Shown piece by piece: positions 1-13,134 of a stretch of DNA of 64,000 nt (position 1 is the stretch's first letter; every line of letters starts with the position of its first letter). This DNA is from Pleurostoma richardsiae (taxonomy: Eukaryota; Ascomycota; Sordariomycetes; Calosphaeriales; Pleurostomataceae). The position numbers and the translations under genes are program-made. Under the pieces are notes generated by a model. That model saw only the letters and a list, made by a program, of their open reading frames with translations. It did no database searches and was not told the DNA's origin. The stretch lies in assembly GCA_030052745.1 (NCBI GenBank), contig JANBVO010000006.1, positions 744,001 to 808,000 on the forward strand, in the 5' to 3' direction.

Positions 1-245
1 GGAAATGACAGGGACAGCTTCTGTTAAGCAGGAACGTCAAGACAAGGTGAGGAGACAGAAACCAATATTCAACATGCTCATACCTCCTCATCGCAGCCCA
101 TCATCATCTTTCGACGCCAACTCCCCTTTATCCAAAGCTGAAAAAGCACACATATACCTTCCTTCCCAGCTGAGCCCATGTTCTCTAGTTTATATCATCA
201 ACTCCATCATCAAACCATCATCCTCCCCGAACTCCCGCCATCCCC

Positions 246-3200
246 TCACCAGTCCGGCGCGGCACCACACCCCCCACCAGCCATGAGCTCGACCGGCTTC
301 CGCATCGGCAGCTCCACGTGCGGCCGCACGCCGGGCCTCTTGCCCCTGTGGCCCCTGAAGTCGATCTTCCTGTCCAGCTCCTCGTACGGCGCCGCCCCCG
401 CCTCCCCCTTCTTCACCATCCACCGCTTCGTCCCCAGCGCCGCGTCCAGCTCCTCCACCGGCGGCAGCTTCGCGTACACCATGCCGTCCGCCCGCTCCTC
501 CACCTCGAACGTCGCGATCGACACCTCCGCGTCGTTGCGGCACTCCCCGCTCGCCAGGTCGTAGTTGCGCTTGTGGTGCGGGCACGACACCCACGGCGCG
601 CCCCGCGCCTTGTCGCACGAGTCGTTGCCGTTCGTCTTGGCCACCGAGTCCGCGCTGCCGCCGTCCTTGTTGTTGATGTCCTCGCCGATGAGCCCGTCCG
701 AAAGTACGAACGCCCGCTTGTGCGGGCACATCTGCTGCGTGCAGAAGTACCGCCCCCGCACACGGAACACCGCCAGCTGCGTGTCGCCGCGCTTGACCGT
801 CGCGCTCGCGCCGTTGGGCGAGTCGTCTGCGCCCGCGAAGTGCGACGCCGCGACGACGGGCTGCCACGTCGTCGACGACCAGCGGCTCCGCAGGCCCCTG
901 AAGTCCTCCTTGGCGGAGTCCCGCGCCCAGAAGACCGGCCGCGGCTGGTCCCGGTCGCGCTCCACCTCGACGGCCTCGACAGTCTCGTCCGTGTTGGCGA
1001 ACTGCCTGAACTTGGCGGCGATGGCCGGGTCGCGGATCGCCTCGGCCCACTCGTCGAAGAAGGAGTCGACGAGCTCCTGCATCTGCGCTTCGAGCGAGGC
1101 GTTGATGCCTAGTTTGTCCTCGAGGATCACCTCCTGCAGGTACTTGATACCGCCGGGCAGGCCCTCAATCCAGCGAGCCGTCCGCTGGAGCTTGTCGGCC
1201 GTGCGGATGTAGAACATGAGATAGCGGTCTAGGATGGGGATCACCTCTGAGGGAGGCACGTCCTTGGCCAGGAGTTCCGAGTGCTTAGGCTTGGCGCCGC
1301 CGTTGCCGGCTACGAAGATGTTGAACCCCTTCTCCGTCGCGATGAGGCCGAAGCTAGACGTGATATGTTAGCACCACGAGAGAAAACAACTAGACGAGTG
1401 CTAGACTTACTCCTTGTTCTGCGCCTCGGCGCACTCGCGTACACAGCCGCTGACGCCGCCCTTGATCTTGTGCGGGGCGCGGATGCTCTTGTACCGCTCC
1501 TCAAGCCGGACAGCCATGCCGACGCTGTCGCCGACGCCGAAGCGGCACCACGTGGTGCCGACGCAGCTCTTGACCGTGCGCAGCGACTTGGCGTACGCGT
1601 GGCCGCTCTCCATGCCCGCGTCGACCAGGCGCCTCCAGATGTCGAGCAGGTCCTGCTTCTTGGCGCCGAACATGTCGATGCGCTGGCCGCCGGTAATCTT
1701 GGTGTAGAGGCCGTACTTCTTGGCCACCTCGCCCATGATGATCAGCTTGTCCGGGGTGATCTCGCCGGCCGAGACGCGCGGCACGACGCTGAAGGTGCCG
1801 TTGCGCTGGATGTTGCCCAGGAAGCGGTCGTTGGTGTCCTGCAAGCCGTGATGCGGCTTGTCCATGACGTGCTTGTTCCACAGGCTGGCGAAGATGCTCG
1901 CCACCGCCGGCTTGCACGCCTCGCACCCCAGCGAGTCCTTGTCGTTGCCCGCCTCGCGCATGACGTCCTTGAGCGTCTTGAGCCGCTTGACCATGACGAT
2001 GTTGTACAGGTCGGCGCGGCTGTAGTCGAAGTGCGGGCACAGGTTGTTCTTGACCTCGTTGCCCATGTCCTTCATGGTCTTGTTGAAGATGGTCGTCACC
2101 AGCGGCATGCAGCCGCCGCAGCCCGTGCCGGCCTTGGTGCACGACTTGACGTCGCCGAGGGACTGGCATGTCTTGTCCTTGACGACCTTGACGACATCGC
2201 CCTTTGTCACATTATGACATGAGCAGATCTGTGTGTCGTCGTCTAGGTCATCTGCGTCATCATCGCCGCTCTTCTTCGCACCGAGGATGAGCTCGCTAGG
2301 CGGGACTTCGAGCTGCTTCTGGTTCTTGACGAGCGGCACCAGTTTGACGTAGTCGTTCGTATCGCCTATCATCATGCCACCAAGGAGGTATTTGCCGTCC
2401 ATAGTAAATATGTACTTCTTGTAGACGTTTGAGAAAGGGTCTCTGTATGTGAGAGCCTTGACAGGGGGTGGGGGCAGTCCGTTCGTCATGACCTTGACAT
2501 CGTCCTGCTTCTCCTGCTTCTTAGCCGCTCTGGCCGGCAGGTATTTCGGCCCGTCGCGATCCGCAAAGAAATCGCCGAAGCTCGCAACCTCGACTCCCAG
2601 CAGCTTGAGTTTGGTGCTGAGGTCTGGCCGCTTGTATAAGCGCGGCTGGTGCAGCTTGGCTTGCGTGAGGTTAAAGGAGAGCACATCAGCCATCTCGACA
2701 CCAGGTGCGATTAGTCCAAAAGTCTGGCCCTGCCAGCTCGCGCACTCGCCAATGGCATAGATATCCGGCTCGCTAGTGCTCAGATCGTCATTGACCACGA
2801 TCCCGCCGCCTCGGTCGGCACACTTGATACCAGCCTTCCGCGCGAGCTCGTCCCGAGGTCGCACGCCGATGGCGAAACAGACCGTCGAGCAGGGCATGTA
2901 CTCGCCGTCCTCGAAGTGCACACCGGAGACGTTGTTGTCGGCGTCCGTGTCGATCTTGCCGACCCGTTTGCTGAGCATCACATCGACGCCGAGCGCTCGG
3001 ACCTGCTCCACTACCATCGCTCCGGCATCCGCGTCCAGCTGCCGGCTCAGCACCCATCTGTTGCGCTCGATGACCTTGACCTGCTTGAAGGTCTCGAGAT
3101 CCATCATGGCCTTGGCCGCTTCGAGGCCTAGGAGGCCACCGCCGACGACGGCACCGTATGTGTCTTTCTTCGATGCCGAGAAGGCGATCAGCCTCTCCAG

Positions 3201-3764
3201 GTCTTCGATATTCCGGTACACGAAGACGCCGTTTGCGTCGTGCCCAGGGGTGTGCCGCGGGAGGACGGCGTCTGACCCGGTTGCGAGCACCAGCGTATCG
3301 TATGAGACCTCGGTCCCGTCGGCGCAGGTGACCGCCTTCCTGTCCGGATGTATCTCGGAGACTTTCCTGCTGAGATGCCACGCCAAGGCGTTGTCTAGGA
3401 CGCCCTCGTACTGCCTGAGAGTCAGCTCGGTGTCTGCAGACTAGATTCGGGAGAGATATAACTGAACTTACCCATTCTAGGGGGTTGAGATACAGATTCT
3501 CGACTTTTCTGTGCTCGAAGTAGCTCGTGAGTCCGACTCGGTTGTACGCTAGATGAGGTTCCTCTCCGATCACGATGATGTCCCATTCGCGAGACCGGGT
3601 GTCGAGCTTCAGCAGCTTCTCTCTGCAGTCGTGGGTGTCAGCTGCCGTGGTCGCTCTTCCGTTATGCTGTTGGATCCTCCCGCTCGGCTCTAAACCTACA
3701 TGAAGCTGATGCCGACCATGCCCAGGCCGACAACCACGATCCTCTTCCTCTGTCCGGCAGCCAT
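246..3764 (-). CDS. niiA: Assimilatory NAD(P)H nitrite reductase
   Basis: Reduces nitrite to ammonium in the cytosol, the second step of nitrate assimilation. I read four exons: 3764-3700, 3622-3472, 3410-1412 (donor at 1410) and 1353-246, giving about 1107 residues, the usual fungal length. The N-terminus has the FAD fold VVVGLGMVG and a later NAD(P)H fold [18 protein letters not shown]-type [2Fe-2S] region follows, with [10 protein letters not shown] and GCGGC. The siroheme/4Fe-4S region has KSCVGTTWC and [12 protein letters not shown]-terminal Rieske domain has CPHKRAF and CPHHKRNYD. The start gives [13 protein letters not shown], directly before the first Rossmann strand. The second intron (3411-3471) was chosen because it has a GCTGAC branch site and restores the conserved frame. 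Both nucleotide-binding folds and all metal-ligand motifs are present, so the enzyme should work. Confidence 0.95.
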
Positions 3765-5296
3765 ACTGGACAGAGCTTCAGGCCGGTACGCCCCCCAGAC
3801 GGTCACACGCAGAGTTACGGAGGCAGATCTGAGGATGGTGTCACAGCGTCACAACCCCAGTCCGCAGGGGAGTGTGGCGAAGCGTGGACAAGCGTTGTAA
3901 GACGGTAGCAGCAAGTGGGTGGGTATATCAACAAACACGGAACCAGAAGAAGTGAAGCAAAACAGAGATGGCGGGAAAGCAGGAGAAAGAGCAGGATGAA
4001 GAGGGGAGGAGGAGTAGGAAGAGAAAAAAAAGACTCAATTCAGAAGCAGCACGTCTCGCTAGCTTCCATGACCTACGACTTACAGGTCGACCTATCTACG
4101 CCTGTGTATAAGAAGGACCTCGACTGCCCGAGCTTGGTCAATGGCAGGGAAGGGAGGGCAAGGAGATCTGCATCTCCGGCGCATTGCTGCGTGAGGGCGC
4201 CGGCGCTCGAGTGAGGCAAATGGGCACTGCAAGCAAGCAAGCTCCAGGCCAGACTAGCACCGCTTGGTCTAGTCCGGCTCTCTAGAGGAATCTAGAGAAG
4301 CATGTAATCCGTCCATTGGACGGGTTTGCCTATGGAGATGCATCTCCCGCAACAGGGAGTGCCTTTGCCTGGCTGCGCAGTAACTGTATCGTACTACTAG
4401 GTGGCGGGCGTGGTCTGTGTGGGCAGGAGAATGGGACATTTCCACGGGCCGTCAGTGACGCCAGTGCGATGGCAGATCTCTCTTGATAAGCCGATCCCCT
4501 GATAAGGCTGATAAGACAATCTCAGCCAATGGCAGGCCGGCTAATTGCGGCGCGGCGTCTACTCTACCACAGTACCAAGGTAGGTACCCTGGTACCTTAG
4601 TTACTCTTGAAAAGCCGCGGAGAAAGACGACTGAGTGGGGGCCAGCCCTCTTACCTCATTCCCCTGCCTCACACTTTGGCCGCTCTCGCATCTCCGGTGC
4701 CGTACGGAGGTATGGACTAGAGCGGGCCTCTGTTAGTCAGAATGGCCAGTTGTTGGCAGACGGGGAGACAGGACAGCTCAGGAACTTAAAGAGAATGCTC
4801 AGGGTTCCCTGACTCCATCATATACCCTGTCGTGCTAGAGAACAAAATCATGTGCGGGATCTTGTCTACCTAGTGTATGTGAGCTCTGATAGACTCTTAG
4901 TCTGATCTGTGTTTCCCTGCCGAATCGATGACGGAGTTCTACAGGCTGATCACTTGCCTGTGCATGGCAGATCAGAAGATACGGCATCTCAGCTAGCTTC
5001 AGCTTTGCCCAGCTAAGTTAGCCCGACTTGCCATCCAGATAAGTTCGGAAGCCTCCGAGTATCTTGATAGACTCCTCACTCTGCCAATACCCCAGCCAAG
5101 GTCGGCCCCCGGGTAATGCAGTAAATATGGTTTGTAAGTGTAGGTATATCGTTGCTCATCACGCGCTTTCCCCCAATATCATCCCGTAGCGATGGGCCAA
5201 TGATCCATCCAAATTACCCATCTCGAAGAAAACAGTCCAATCCAAGCAACATTCGCCATCCGTAAGGAAGAAAGTTCGCACGCAAGAAGCCAGCGC
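3765..5296 (-). promoter_or_regulatory. niiA upstream region with GATA cluster and NirA-type box
   Basis: This 1.5 kb space holds no convincing gene. Three GATAAG boxes lie at 4485-4490, 4501-4506 and 4510-4515, with CCAAT at 4526-4530. CCGCGGAG at 4615-4622 reads CTCCGCGG on the minus strand, matching the published NirA consensus CTCCGHGG. GATA boxes bind AreA/NIT2, the nitrogen-repression activator. The combination is what is known for nitrite reductase promoters; binding here is inferred. A TACC/GGTA-rich stretch lies at 4572-4600. Confidence 0.6.
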
Positions 5297-8200
5297 TCAC
5301 ATCTCCAGCCCTCTCCCGCCAGCCTGGATAACCAGCACGCTCGCCTTGATCCCGCTCGACACCACCTCCTCTGCGACCACGCCCACCGCGCGCCGGAGGT
5401 CGCCCGCGCCGACCTCTGCCCCGTCCGCGGCGTCCCCGAGCCGGGCGTGCCTGCGCCCCACGACCACCACGTCGCCGGCGTTCTTGGTGCTCTTGCCCAC
5501 CGCGTTCTTCGCCTGGCCCAGCACCTTCTTCAGCACCGTGGCGCCGCCCCCGACGGCGACCTCCGTGACCGTCACGCGGCCCACCAGCTCCTTGGGCATG
5601 GCCGTCCGCAGCATCGACATGAGGCCCAGGTCCCGCGCCGAGACCTCCTCAAGCCCCTTGCTCTTGTCGCCGACCGCGACCGAGGCACCTACGCCCTTCG
5701 AGGTCTTCCCCGCTCCGCCACCGCCGGGGAAGACCACCTCGGGCGGCGCGGCGATGATATGCTCGTCATCGTAGTCCGCCGACGGCCAGGTGAAGTGCGC
5801 CACCGTCGCCGTCACGTTGGGGTTCCGCGCTAGCTGCAGCACGAAGCGCAGCGCGACGCGGTCGTCCACGCCGCCGAAGAAGGGGAAGAAGACGTGGTGC
5901 GACCGGTCCTTGACCGGCGGGGACGCCGCGCTGGCGCCGCGCTCGCTGTGGATCGACAGGGCGCTGATGTTGCGCTTGAGCCGGGGCCGCTCCGGCGCGC
6001 TGATGCCGCCGAAGCCGTTGTTGATGAAAACGCCCGTGTTGCATACGGCGCGCTGTAGCGTCTTCTGGATGAAGTCGAGGTGCGCCCGGCCCTGGTAGCG
6101 TTCCTGCGGTGATGTGACGAATGGCACTGTCTGGTCCTCGCCGACGCTGCCGTACTCGCTCCAGGGAACGAGCACGAAGTCTGAGGACAGGTCCGACGCC
6201 TGGTTCATGAGAGTCTCGGCGTATGAGTCCGTCGGGACCACGGCGACCCTGCCGGACACGGCCACGTCGTTGAGCTGGGAGAAGGTGCGGAAGGCGTTGA
6301 CGACGGGGTCACGCTGGGAGTAGAACTCCTCGCCCTCGGTTACCTGCATGACGGATGAAGTACGCTCGGTGAGTTCAAGCATGCGCAGGCCATGGACCTC
6401 GAGAGGGCGTTTCTGGATCACCACGGACGAAGACCCGTGGTCTTCTTTGTCTTCAGAATCACCCGTTTCGGTGACAGACTCCGGTCGGGGCGGCTCCTTC
6501 TTTTCCGCGCCAAGCAACGCAATGAAGGTGAAGAGGCTAGGAAGGCTGTCCAGGCGCAGGTACACCAGCAGGCGCCGGATTTGAGCATCATTGAGTTTCT
6601 CCGCGGAACTCTGGCTCGACGTGTCAGACTGGAGAGGGTTGCCATCCTTGTCTGTCTCTCCCTTCCGCCATCTCTCTAGCTTCTTTTGGTACCATTGCGG
6701 GTAGAGTAATTTGGTGAGGGGAGTCGTCGATACCGTAGTAACCTTGAGAATCGATTAGCGGTCGTCAGTAACATGGAAGCAAGGATCGTGCTTACAAGGG
6801 CCATGACGACAAATATAGTGAAAGTCCGCTGCGAGAGGATCTTCGCTTGCAGGCCGACATTCTACAATGCTCGTTAGCTATCGCTCTAAAGCCTGTGGCA
6901 AGGTAGGACATACCAGCACAATCAGCTCGACAAGACCCTTGCAGCTCATCAAGACACCAATCGTGAAGCTCTCCCTCCACTCGAGCTTGCAGAACTTGGC
7001 CGCCAGTGTGCCGCCGATGATCTTGCCAGAGAAGGCAACAGCGATGACGCCGATCACGTAGGCCCAGGTGATGCCGTTATCCAGCAGACCCAAGTTGGTG
7101 CTCAGCCCCGATAAAGCAAAATACAGCGGCAAGAAGAGGACCGAGATCAGGTCTTCGATCTTCTCAGTCAGTTTGATGACGAACCCGCCATCGTGTGGAC
7201 AGATAAGGCCGACGAGGAACGCCCCGAAGATGGGGTGCACTCCTATGATTCCTATACCCGCGCGTGTCAGTAAGCGAGGATTGCAGGGCAAGCCGTTCAG
7301 TCGGGGACTTACCAGTGAACCACGCCGAGGTGAGAACCAGCAGTAGTGTCAAGGCGACCATGCCCTGCGTGGGGCCGTTCTGGATGCTGCCCGTCCTTCT
7401 TAGACACCACAGGAAGCCGGGACGGACCAGGAAGACCAGCAGGAGCGTCCATCCCGCGGTACACAATAAGGCCCAGAGGGCGGCCAAGCCAGAGGAGTTG
7501 TTTACGAGTGCCACGCAGAGGGCCAGCAGGATCCAGCCGGTCACGTCGTTGCCGACGCCCGCTGCCAACACAGTGACGCCGACAGAGGTCGTTAGAAGCT
7601 TCAGCTCTGTCAGGATTCTGCAGAGCACAGGGAAGGCGGTGATGGCGAGGGCCGTCCCGATGAATAGCGCGTAGACGCCGAAGCTGATGGGGACGGTGGT
7701 GCCGTCGTTGTGGAACTGGTTGAACAGGCCCCAGGCGATGGCGCAGCCCAGGCCAAAAGGCAGGATCATGCCAGCTAGACCGACGCTCAAGGCGATCCTC
7801 CAGTTGTGGGTGAGCAGCCGCATGTCGACCTCGAGGGCGACCAGGAAGAGGAAGATGATGAGGCCAAGATTTGCAACATTGTTCAGGACGGGCATGGAGG
7901 CCGTGGGGAAGATGTTGTCCTTGAAGCCGGGGATACGCATCATGACCGACGGCCCCAAGATGATGCCACCAATAACCTCGGCGATGACCCGGGGCTGCCC
8001 CAGGAGGGACAGCGGATAATGGAGAAGTCGGCAGAAGACAATGATGATGGCCGCCTGTCAAGTCGAGTGTCAGTCCATCGCTTACTCTCGCCCCGTCACG
8101 TGCTCGTGTGTGGTCAGTAAAGGTGCCATGTTATTCTGTGTTCCCAAGAAAGAAATCCGGGCGGGAGCGAAACAGATCGGAGGTAGCACAAGGTGTGTTA

Positions 8201-8521
8201 AGATGCAGATCGACCCTTGATGGTGAGTACGACGCTCGCTCAGGGGACACACCGTCCTGTGCGGGGACAGGGACCATTCGCGTTACGAGATACAAACACA
8301 ACTTGAACAGGCCAAGAGTAATAGGACGAGAGGGGAGCACCGACCTGGATGATGAACAGGATGATTGGATTGGACGAGTTGTACTGAGCCGGATTGGCGC
8401 CCTCGAGCACGCCGGCCTGCGGAGTCGCACGGTTGGAGCTGGTCGCGCTGGCCGACGACGCCGCCTTGGTCACGGTGGACACCAGGACGGACGTCACGGT
8501 CGCCGTCACGGTGTCGGCCAT
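5297..8521 (-). CDS. kha1: K+/H+ antiporter, KHA1/CPA2 family
   Basis: Predicted monovalent cation/proton exchanger of an internal membrane. Five exons: 8521-8345, 8054-7313, 7251-6914, 6861-6796 and 6742-5297, giving about 922 residues (yeast Kha1 has 873). The Na+/H+ exchanger domain fills residues ~45-460 with many hydrophobic segments and family motifs such as IGGIILGPSV, GVGNDV and GVHPIFGAF. The hydrophilic C-terminal half has the nucleotide-binding/stress-protein-like fold typical of the family and ends near VVVGRRHARLG. The first intron (8055-8344) is long at 290 bp and has a weak GTCGGT donor, but the joined sequence FIIQ-AAIIIVFCRLLHYPLS fits the family exactly. It is transcribed in the same direction as niiA but about 1.5 kb away. 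Confidence 0.9.
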
Positions 8522-10497
8522 CGTGAACGAGACCCGGAGCCGGCGCTCTGTGTGCGGGGGGAAGACGCGGGGAAGGGGGATGCGAGCTCAGACAGCCGCG
8601 AGCCGCATGGACTGTCAAACGAATCCGGGGAAGGGATCGGGAGCAAGTGATTGGGGAGAGACGGATAAAACGGCAAAGGCGCAAGGAAGGAGGGGAAAGG
8701 AGGGGGGACAATGGCGAGTCAAAAGGCGGGCGAGGCTCTGGACCCTTTGTTTTTAAAAGCGAGAAGCAAAACAAAACAGATCAGACTATAAGGATGATCT
8801 GCTTTGTCGAAACGAAACGGGCGGGAAGGGAACATGATCCTGGTTCGGAGCCAGGACCGAGAGAGAACGAGGGGGGAGGCCTCGGACGGTTCCACACCTC
8901 TTTCGCCATCCTGGGCCGCGCAAGGCCCCATTTCCCTTCTTCCCTCACCGTCTCGTGTTGCTGACTTGGCGCGAGCGAAAGACGCAGCACGCACGCACGC
9001 CTGCTCACCTCACCCTCTGAGCGGTATGCAGTTCCGCGCCGTCGTCCGTGGCGCCCCCTTCTCCTGCTCCCACTGGCGCACTTCCCCGCTTTCAAGCGCT
9101 TGGCTTGGGGGGGTCATGTTCCCCCACCGACGTCTGATGACTTGGAGGAGGGCATGTGAAGAAGTCTCAGAGGGCATGTCTTCGACTCCTCGAGAATTCT
9201 AGACCGTGAAGTTATATTCATGCGTTTAGGATGCTTGGACCAGAAAAGGGAGGAAAACCAATCTGCTACTATGGTATCTCGAGTCATGCCTGTCATCGCC
9301 AGGATGATTTCTACGGCGCGAGTCGCGGGTTAATCAAACATGACATCTGGTCAGCCGCCATCTATGTCGACTTATGCCCGCGTCTAACCGTCTGGCCGGA
9401 TGTTGAACTGCTTCTTCTCTCAGCTCAGAGGTCGATGAAAAGTTGGCGAGGCTGAACCTCCTCCCATTCCCGCATGACCTACCTTCTGCCGTAGCACCAC
9501 CATTCTGCCTAGTCACATTGATCAGGGAAGGTTCGCGTCGCACGAAGGCATCGGACACGATGAACTTTCTTCGTGGAGTGGGCAACCCTCCCGCGACGTC
9601 GCCCACAGCGAGAGCGTCCTGCACCTGCTCAACAGATTCCGTGAGAAAGACAACGCCCATGAATTAGTACAGCGGCTATCTACACAACGGACGCAGGAGT
9701 CCCATGTTTTCTATCAAACACCGATGCTGTCGGCCCTTCCATTCAGTGACCGTCCCTTTGCAACGCCGAGCCATAGTTGTAACGCCACGGGTATACCATC
9801 TCGGTCTCTCCCTCCATCGTCAGGAAAATGCAAACCAAAATGTTTCCCAAAGAGGCTCTCGCCTTTTTCTCCGAGCCTCGCCCCGTGAAAAGAACGCAAA
9901 GGCGGAACAGTATCCCTCTCGCCGCGGCAAACTGCAATGCTGGTCTGAGAATCGAACTAGCCCCCGTGACGGAGGGTGGCTCAACTGGCCAGGCCAGCAA
10001 TGCTGCAGGCGCTCGGGCAAGAAGCAGGTCTAAGAACGACAAAGCCAAATGGATATATCCACCCTCAAGCAAAGCCCATGTACTTTTCCCTTTCCCTCCC
10101 GCAGTTCCGTACAGTGAGAATACATACCTTCGTTCGTACAACCCAGTCCGACGTCCTGATGGCCTCAGAACCGAGGTCGGAACCGGTATCTCAGCACAAA
10201 GTGCTACATGAGTGCCGTCCTTCGAAGAGGAAGAGGAAAGTGAGAAAAAAAGCCAGCCGGACCCGATGCTATCATGATGCTGTAATCATACCGTCTATCG
10301 TAACAACGCTTTTGAAGTCGAGGCCCTCGTCAACTATCGTCACCACCCAGGTTGACGTTTGATGGGAGGGCTAGCGCATCTGCGGCTGCTTCCAGGATCG
10401 GTGTCGCGAGCGCAGTGGCTGTGGGATTGCCATGGAATCGATGACGAGGAGGAAATCATCGACTGGATATGTCTCCGGTCAAAAGGCCCTAGCCGTC
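8522..10497. other. Intergenic space between caf40 3' end and kha1 5' end
   Basis: About 2 kb, expected to hold the kha1 promoter and 5' leader and the caf40 3' UTR. The short open frames on both strands resemble no family and lack splice structure. A T-arm-like string near 9955-9970 has no acceptor stem around it. I see no supported gene. Confidence 0.5.
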
Positions 10498-11770
10498 CTA
10501 GATACCAGAGTTCGCGCCACTGGGCTCCACGACATTATCGGAAAGGTTGATCAGCAGCTGAGCGAGGCAGCGCTTGGTAGCGGCATCGTCACGGAGGACC
10601 GATGAGAAGGTAGCGTCGCGCAGGGGCTCGGGAAGACACTGGCGAAGCGCCTCTCTAGCGCGAGCATTGTCACTCAGCCTGTTTACATGTCAGTAATCGA
10701 CCTCAATTGCAGGGGATTCAGTAGCCCTAACGCACCTGAGGAAGCAGCGCACAACGTGCTTCAGTAGTCTCGCGGTCTGTTGCTCCACCAACTGGGCGAC
10801 CATGTTGCTGAGGACGGTGCCGACAGCATAGAAGCGCTCATACGTAGCGCAGATGTAGTTCAGGCCGTGATCGTCCAGTAGGATCTTCTGGACGATGAAG
10901 ATTGCCACCGTCTTGCTAAGCTCGGATCCGGTCTCCATGATGCGGAGACAGAGAGGGATAATTTCTGTGGTCAAGAGGAAGTTGATGACCTCAGAGGAGT
11001 CGTTCTTAACAAGAGCGCCAATAACGCCCAGGCTCGTCAGTCGCAGGTACTCGAAGGGGCGAGACTTGGACGTCGTGTTGAGAAAAGGGTAGAGATAGAG
11101 GGGGATGTGGGCTGCGTTAACGTCAGTCCACAGCTACATTGCGAAAAGACTGTATCCGATAATAACACGTACCGTTCAGAAACAGTGTGCGAGTCTCATT
11201 ATGGGACGCAACGCACTGCAGTAGGGCAAGAGCGTTGCACACTCTGTTAGACGCGCCCGCGGTGAGCTGCGAAGGGTTCAGGAGGGTGTAGACCGAGATA
11301 ATCTCTTGTAGAAGGGAAGTCATGACGCCTGCGAAGCGTTAGAAGCTGAGACCAGATAGACCAAGAGTTCATTCGACGACGATGTTAGAGAGTCGGGATA
11401 GCGTACCAAAAGAGTGCCAGAGGATCAAGGCAAGCTCCGGGACTTGCTCCCTCTTCTTACTCAGCTCCAGCAGGGCGGCCTCTCGGGTGCTCTCGTTCAG
11501 CAGGTCAGCGATGTAGGCGAGAGTGCGGCGGTTATCCTCGGACACGGGGTTCTCGACGGTAGTCTCCTGGTTGTGGGCGAGGGCGAGGGCGTTGGAGGTG
11601 CCGTGGGCTCCAGCGATGCGGTTGTAATGCTGCTGCTGAGCAGCCGAGGCGGCGGCCGCAGCGGCAGCTTGCTGCGCATGCTGATGATGGGCAGGCTGGT
11701 GCTGGTGCATCCAGGCCGACTCGGCCTGGGGGTAATGATGCTGGCTATACATGTGTGGATTTGGCATCAT
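10498..11770 (-). CDS. caf40: CCR4-NOT complex subunit Caf40/Rcd1 (CNOT9)
   Basis: Armadillo-repeat subunit of the CCR4-NOT mRNA deadenylation complex. Four exons: 11770-11407, 11328-11173, 11111-10736 and 10678-10498, giving 358 residues. The first ~70 residues are low complexity (His/Gln/Ala, with an Ala run) and variable in fungi. The Rcd1 core starts near [13 protein letters not shown] and continues through [65 protein letters not shown] and the end of the Rcd1 fold. All joins keep frame. The start ATG gives MMPNPHMYS; a GTG two codons earlier was not used. Confidence 0.93.
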
Positions 11771-13134
11771 CTTCACTTGTCGGCGGTAGGGTATATCCAG
11801 CCTTGACTGCGACTTGGGTGCCAGGGTGGTCGGTGGTCGGTGGTCGGTGATTGGATATTCTCGAGAGGCGGGACACGATTCGCGCAGGCGGCGAAGCTGG
11901 GATGGATGAATTCGCTCAGAGGGCTAACGCGATGCCAGGGACGCTCGGCTCGAGGGGGGAGTTCAAAGAAGGAGGCTGCAGAAACAAGCGATTTCCAGGT
12001 GCGGATGCGCTCGAAGCTTGCTGCCGCAGAGGTTGAGGACAGCGGATGGAAGGGAGGCGGAATGTGGGATGTATGTGGCAGAGCAAAGGACCGACCGACG
12101 AGGAGGAGCGACCGACCTCGAGGTGCCGAAGATATCGGCAGTGGTCCGTGCGCATGAGTGCCCTTGGGGGTCGATAATTCCCCCGTTTTACGGAGTGAGT
12201 TCACTACTACCATAGTAAGGTACTTAGGTACGGTACCTGATGCCCTAACGTTGTGTAGAAGACGCCGCCAGCCAATGACGTGATCGCAAGTGGGCGTGAC
12301 CCGGCCTTGTCCCTTTTGAGCCTCAAACGTTGTCTCTGCCGTCCTCACCGTTACTTTGATCTCTTCACAGGAGTGCTTTCTTTGCCTGCCAGGTATTGAC
12401 TTCGCTGGTGATATTGTCAAGTAGGCAAGGAGACTGCCGCCCCCTTTGACAGTGTCCGGAGCTGCGAAGGGTGATGCATGGTTGCGGTTGCATTCCTATG
12501 TATTCATTCACCACATACATCTTTCTATTGAGGGCAAAGTCGCCTACGAGATACATAACACCTCCGGCAGATGTGCCATTACAAGAACATACCTAGTTTC
12601 GTATTCAGAATAATTCTAATCCATAATGTTCATGCCATCCACCCTATTCCATTCAACCCGACCGGCAGAGCTATGTTCCATCCAATCCAGCCAGCTATGC
12701 AGAATGGAAGCAACAAAGACGAACACGGAATGGAGACTAGACAAGAAGAGGGGAGTAGGAAGGACCAAGAAGAAAACGCCAAAGGCTTCATTTCATGGAG
12801 AGAAGAGGAAGATGCAGGAGAAAGAAGACCCGCAGTCATTCGTCATCGCGTCCGGGTGAACCGTTTTCTTTCTTCCCCCAGCACCTGGTTGCTTTTTGTT
12901 GCTTTCTAGGTCATCCCTCGTAAGTATTACACAGAGTACACTTGTTTCGTTAAGATATTTCTAGCACCGGCAACAGCGTGTGAACACATGCTCCGTAACT
13001 GAAGAGAAAAAAGGGACTTCCCTGCTTCCCCTGATATCGTCCGTCTCTACCGTCTCCTACCCCAGCTCACTTATTCAGCTTCCGCCCTTCGCCGGGACCG
13101 TTTTCTTCAGTTCTCCCATGCCATCTTGGCCCAA
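11771..13134. other. caf40 upstream region and kin1 3' flank
   Basis: No supported gene. Three tandem copies of a GGTGGTC unit lie at about 11825-11848 in the probable caf40 leader. A TACC/GGTA-rich stretch lies at 12217-12240. The part nearest 13134 is probably the kin1 3' UTR. Confidence 0.45.

Noticed and set aside
318-2222. Long plus-strand frames (264 and 313 codons) over the niiA locus
   Set aside because: They are antisense to well-supported niiA exons, rich in Arg/Ala/Val, and have no family. GC-rich shadows.
3441-3471. A 31-bp second intron in niiA
   Set aside because: It keeps frame but is too short for a fungal intron. The 61-bp version ending at 3411 has a branch site and restores the conserved LEWYEG junction.
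9334-9660. 108-codon minus-strand frame in the kha1-caf40 space
   Set aside because: No known motif or splice context, and equal-size frames occur on the other strand.
9920-10000. tRNA-like T-arm string (GTTCGATTC on the minus strand)
   Set aside because: The stem does not pair properly and no acceptor, D or anticodon arm is found around it.
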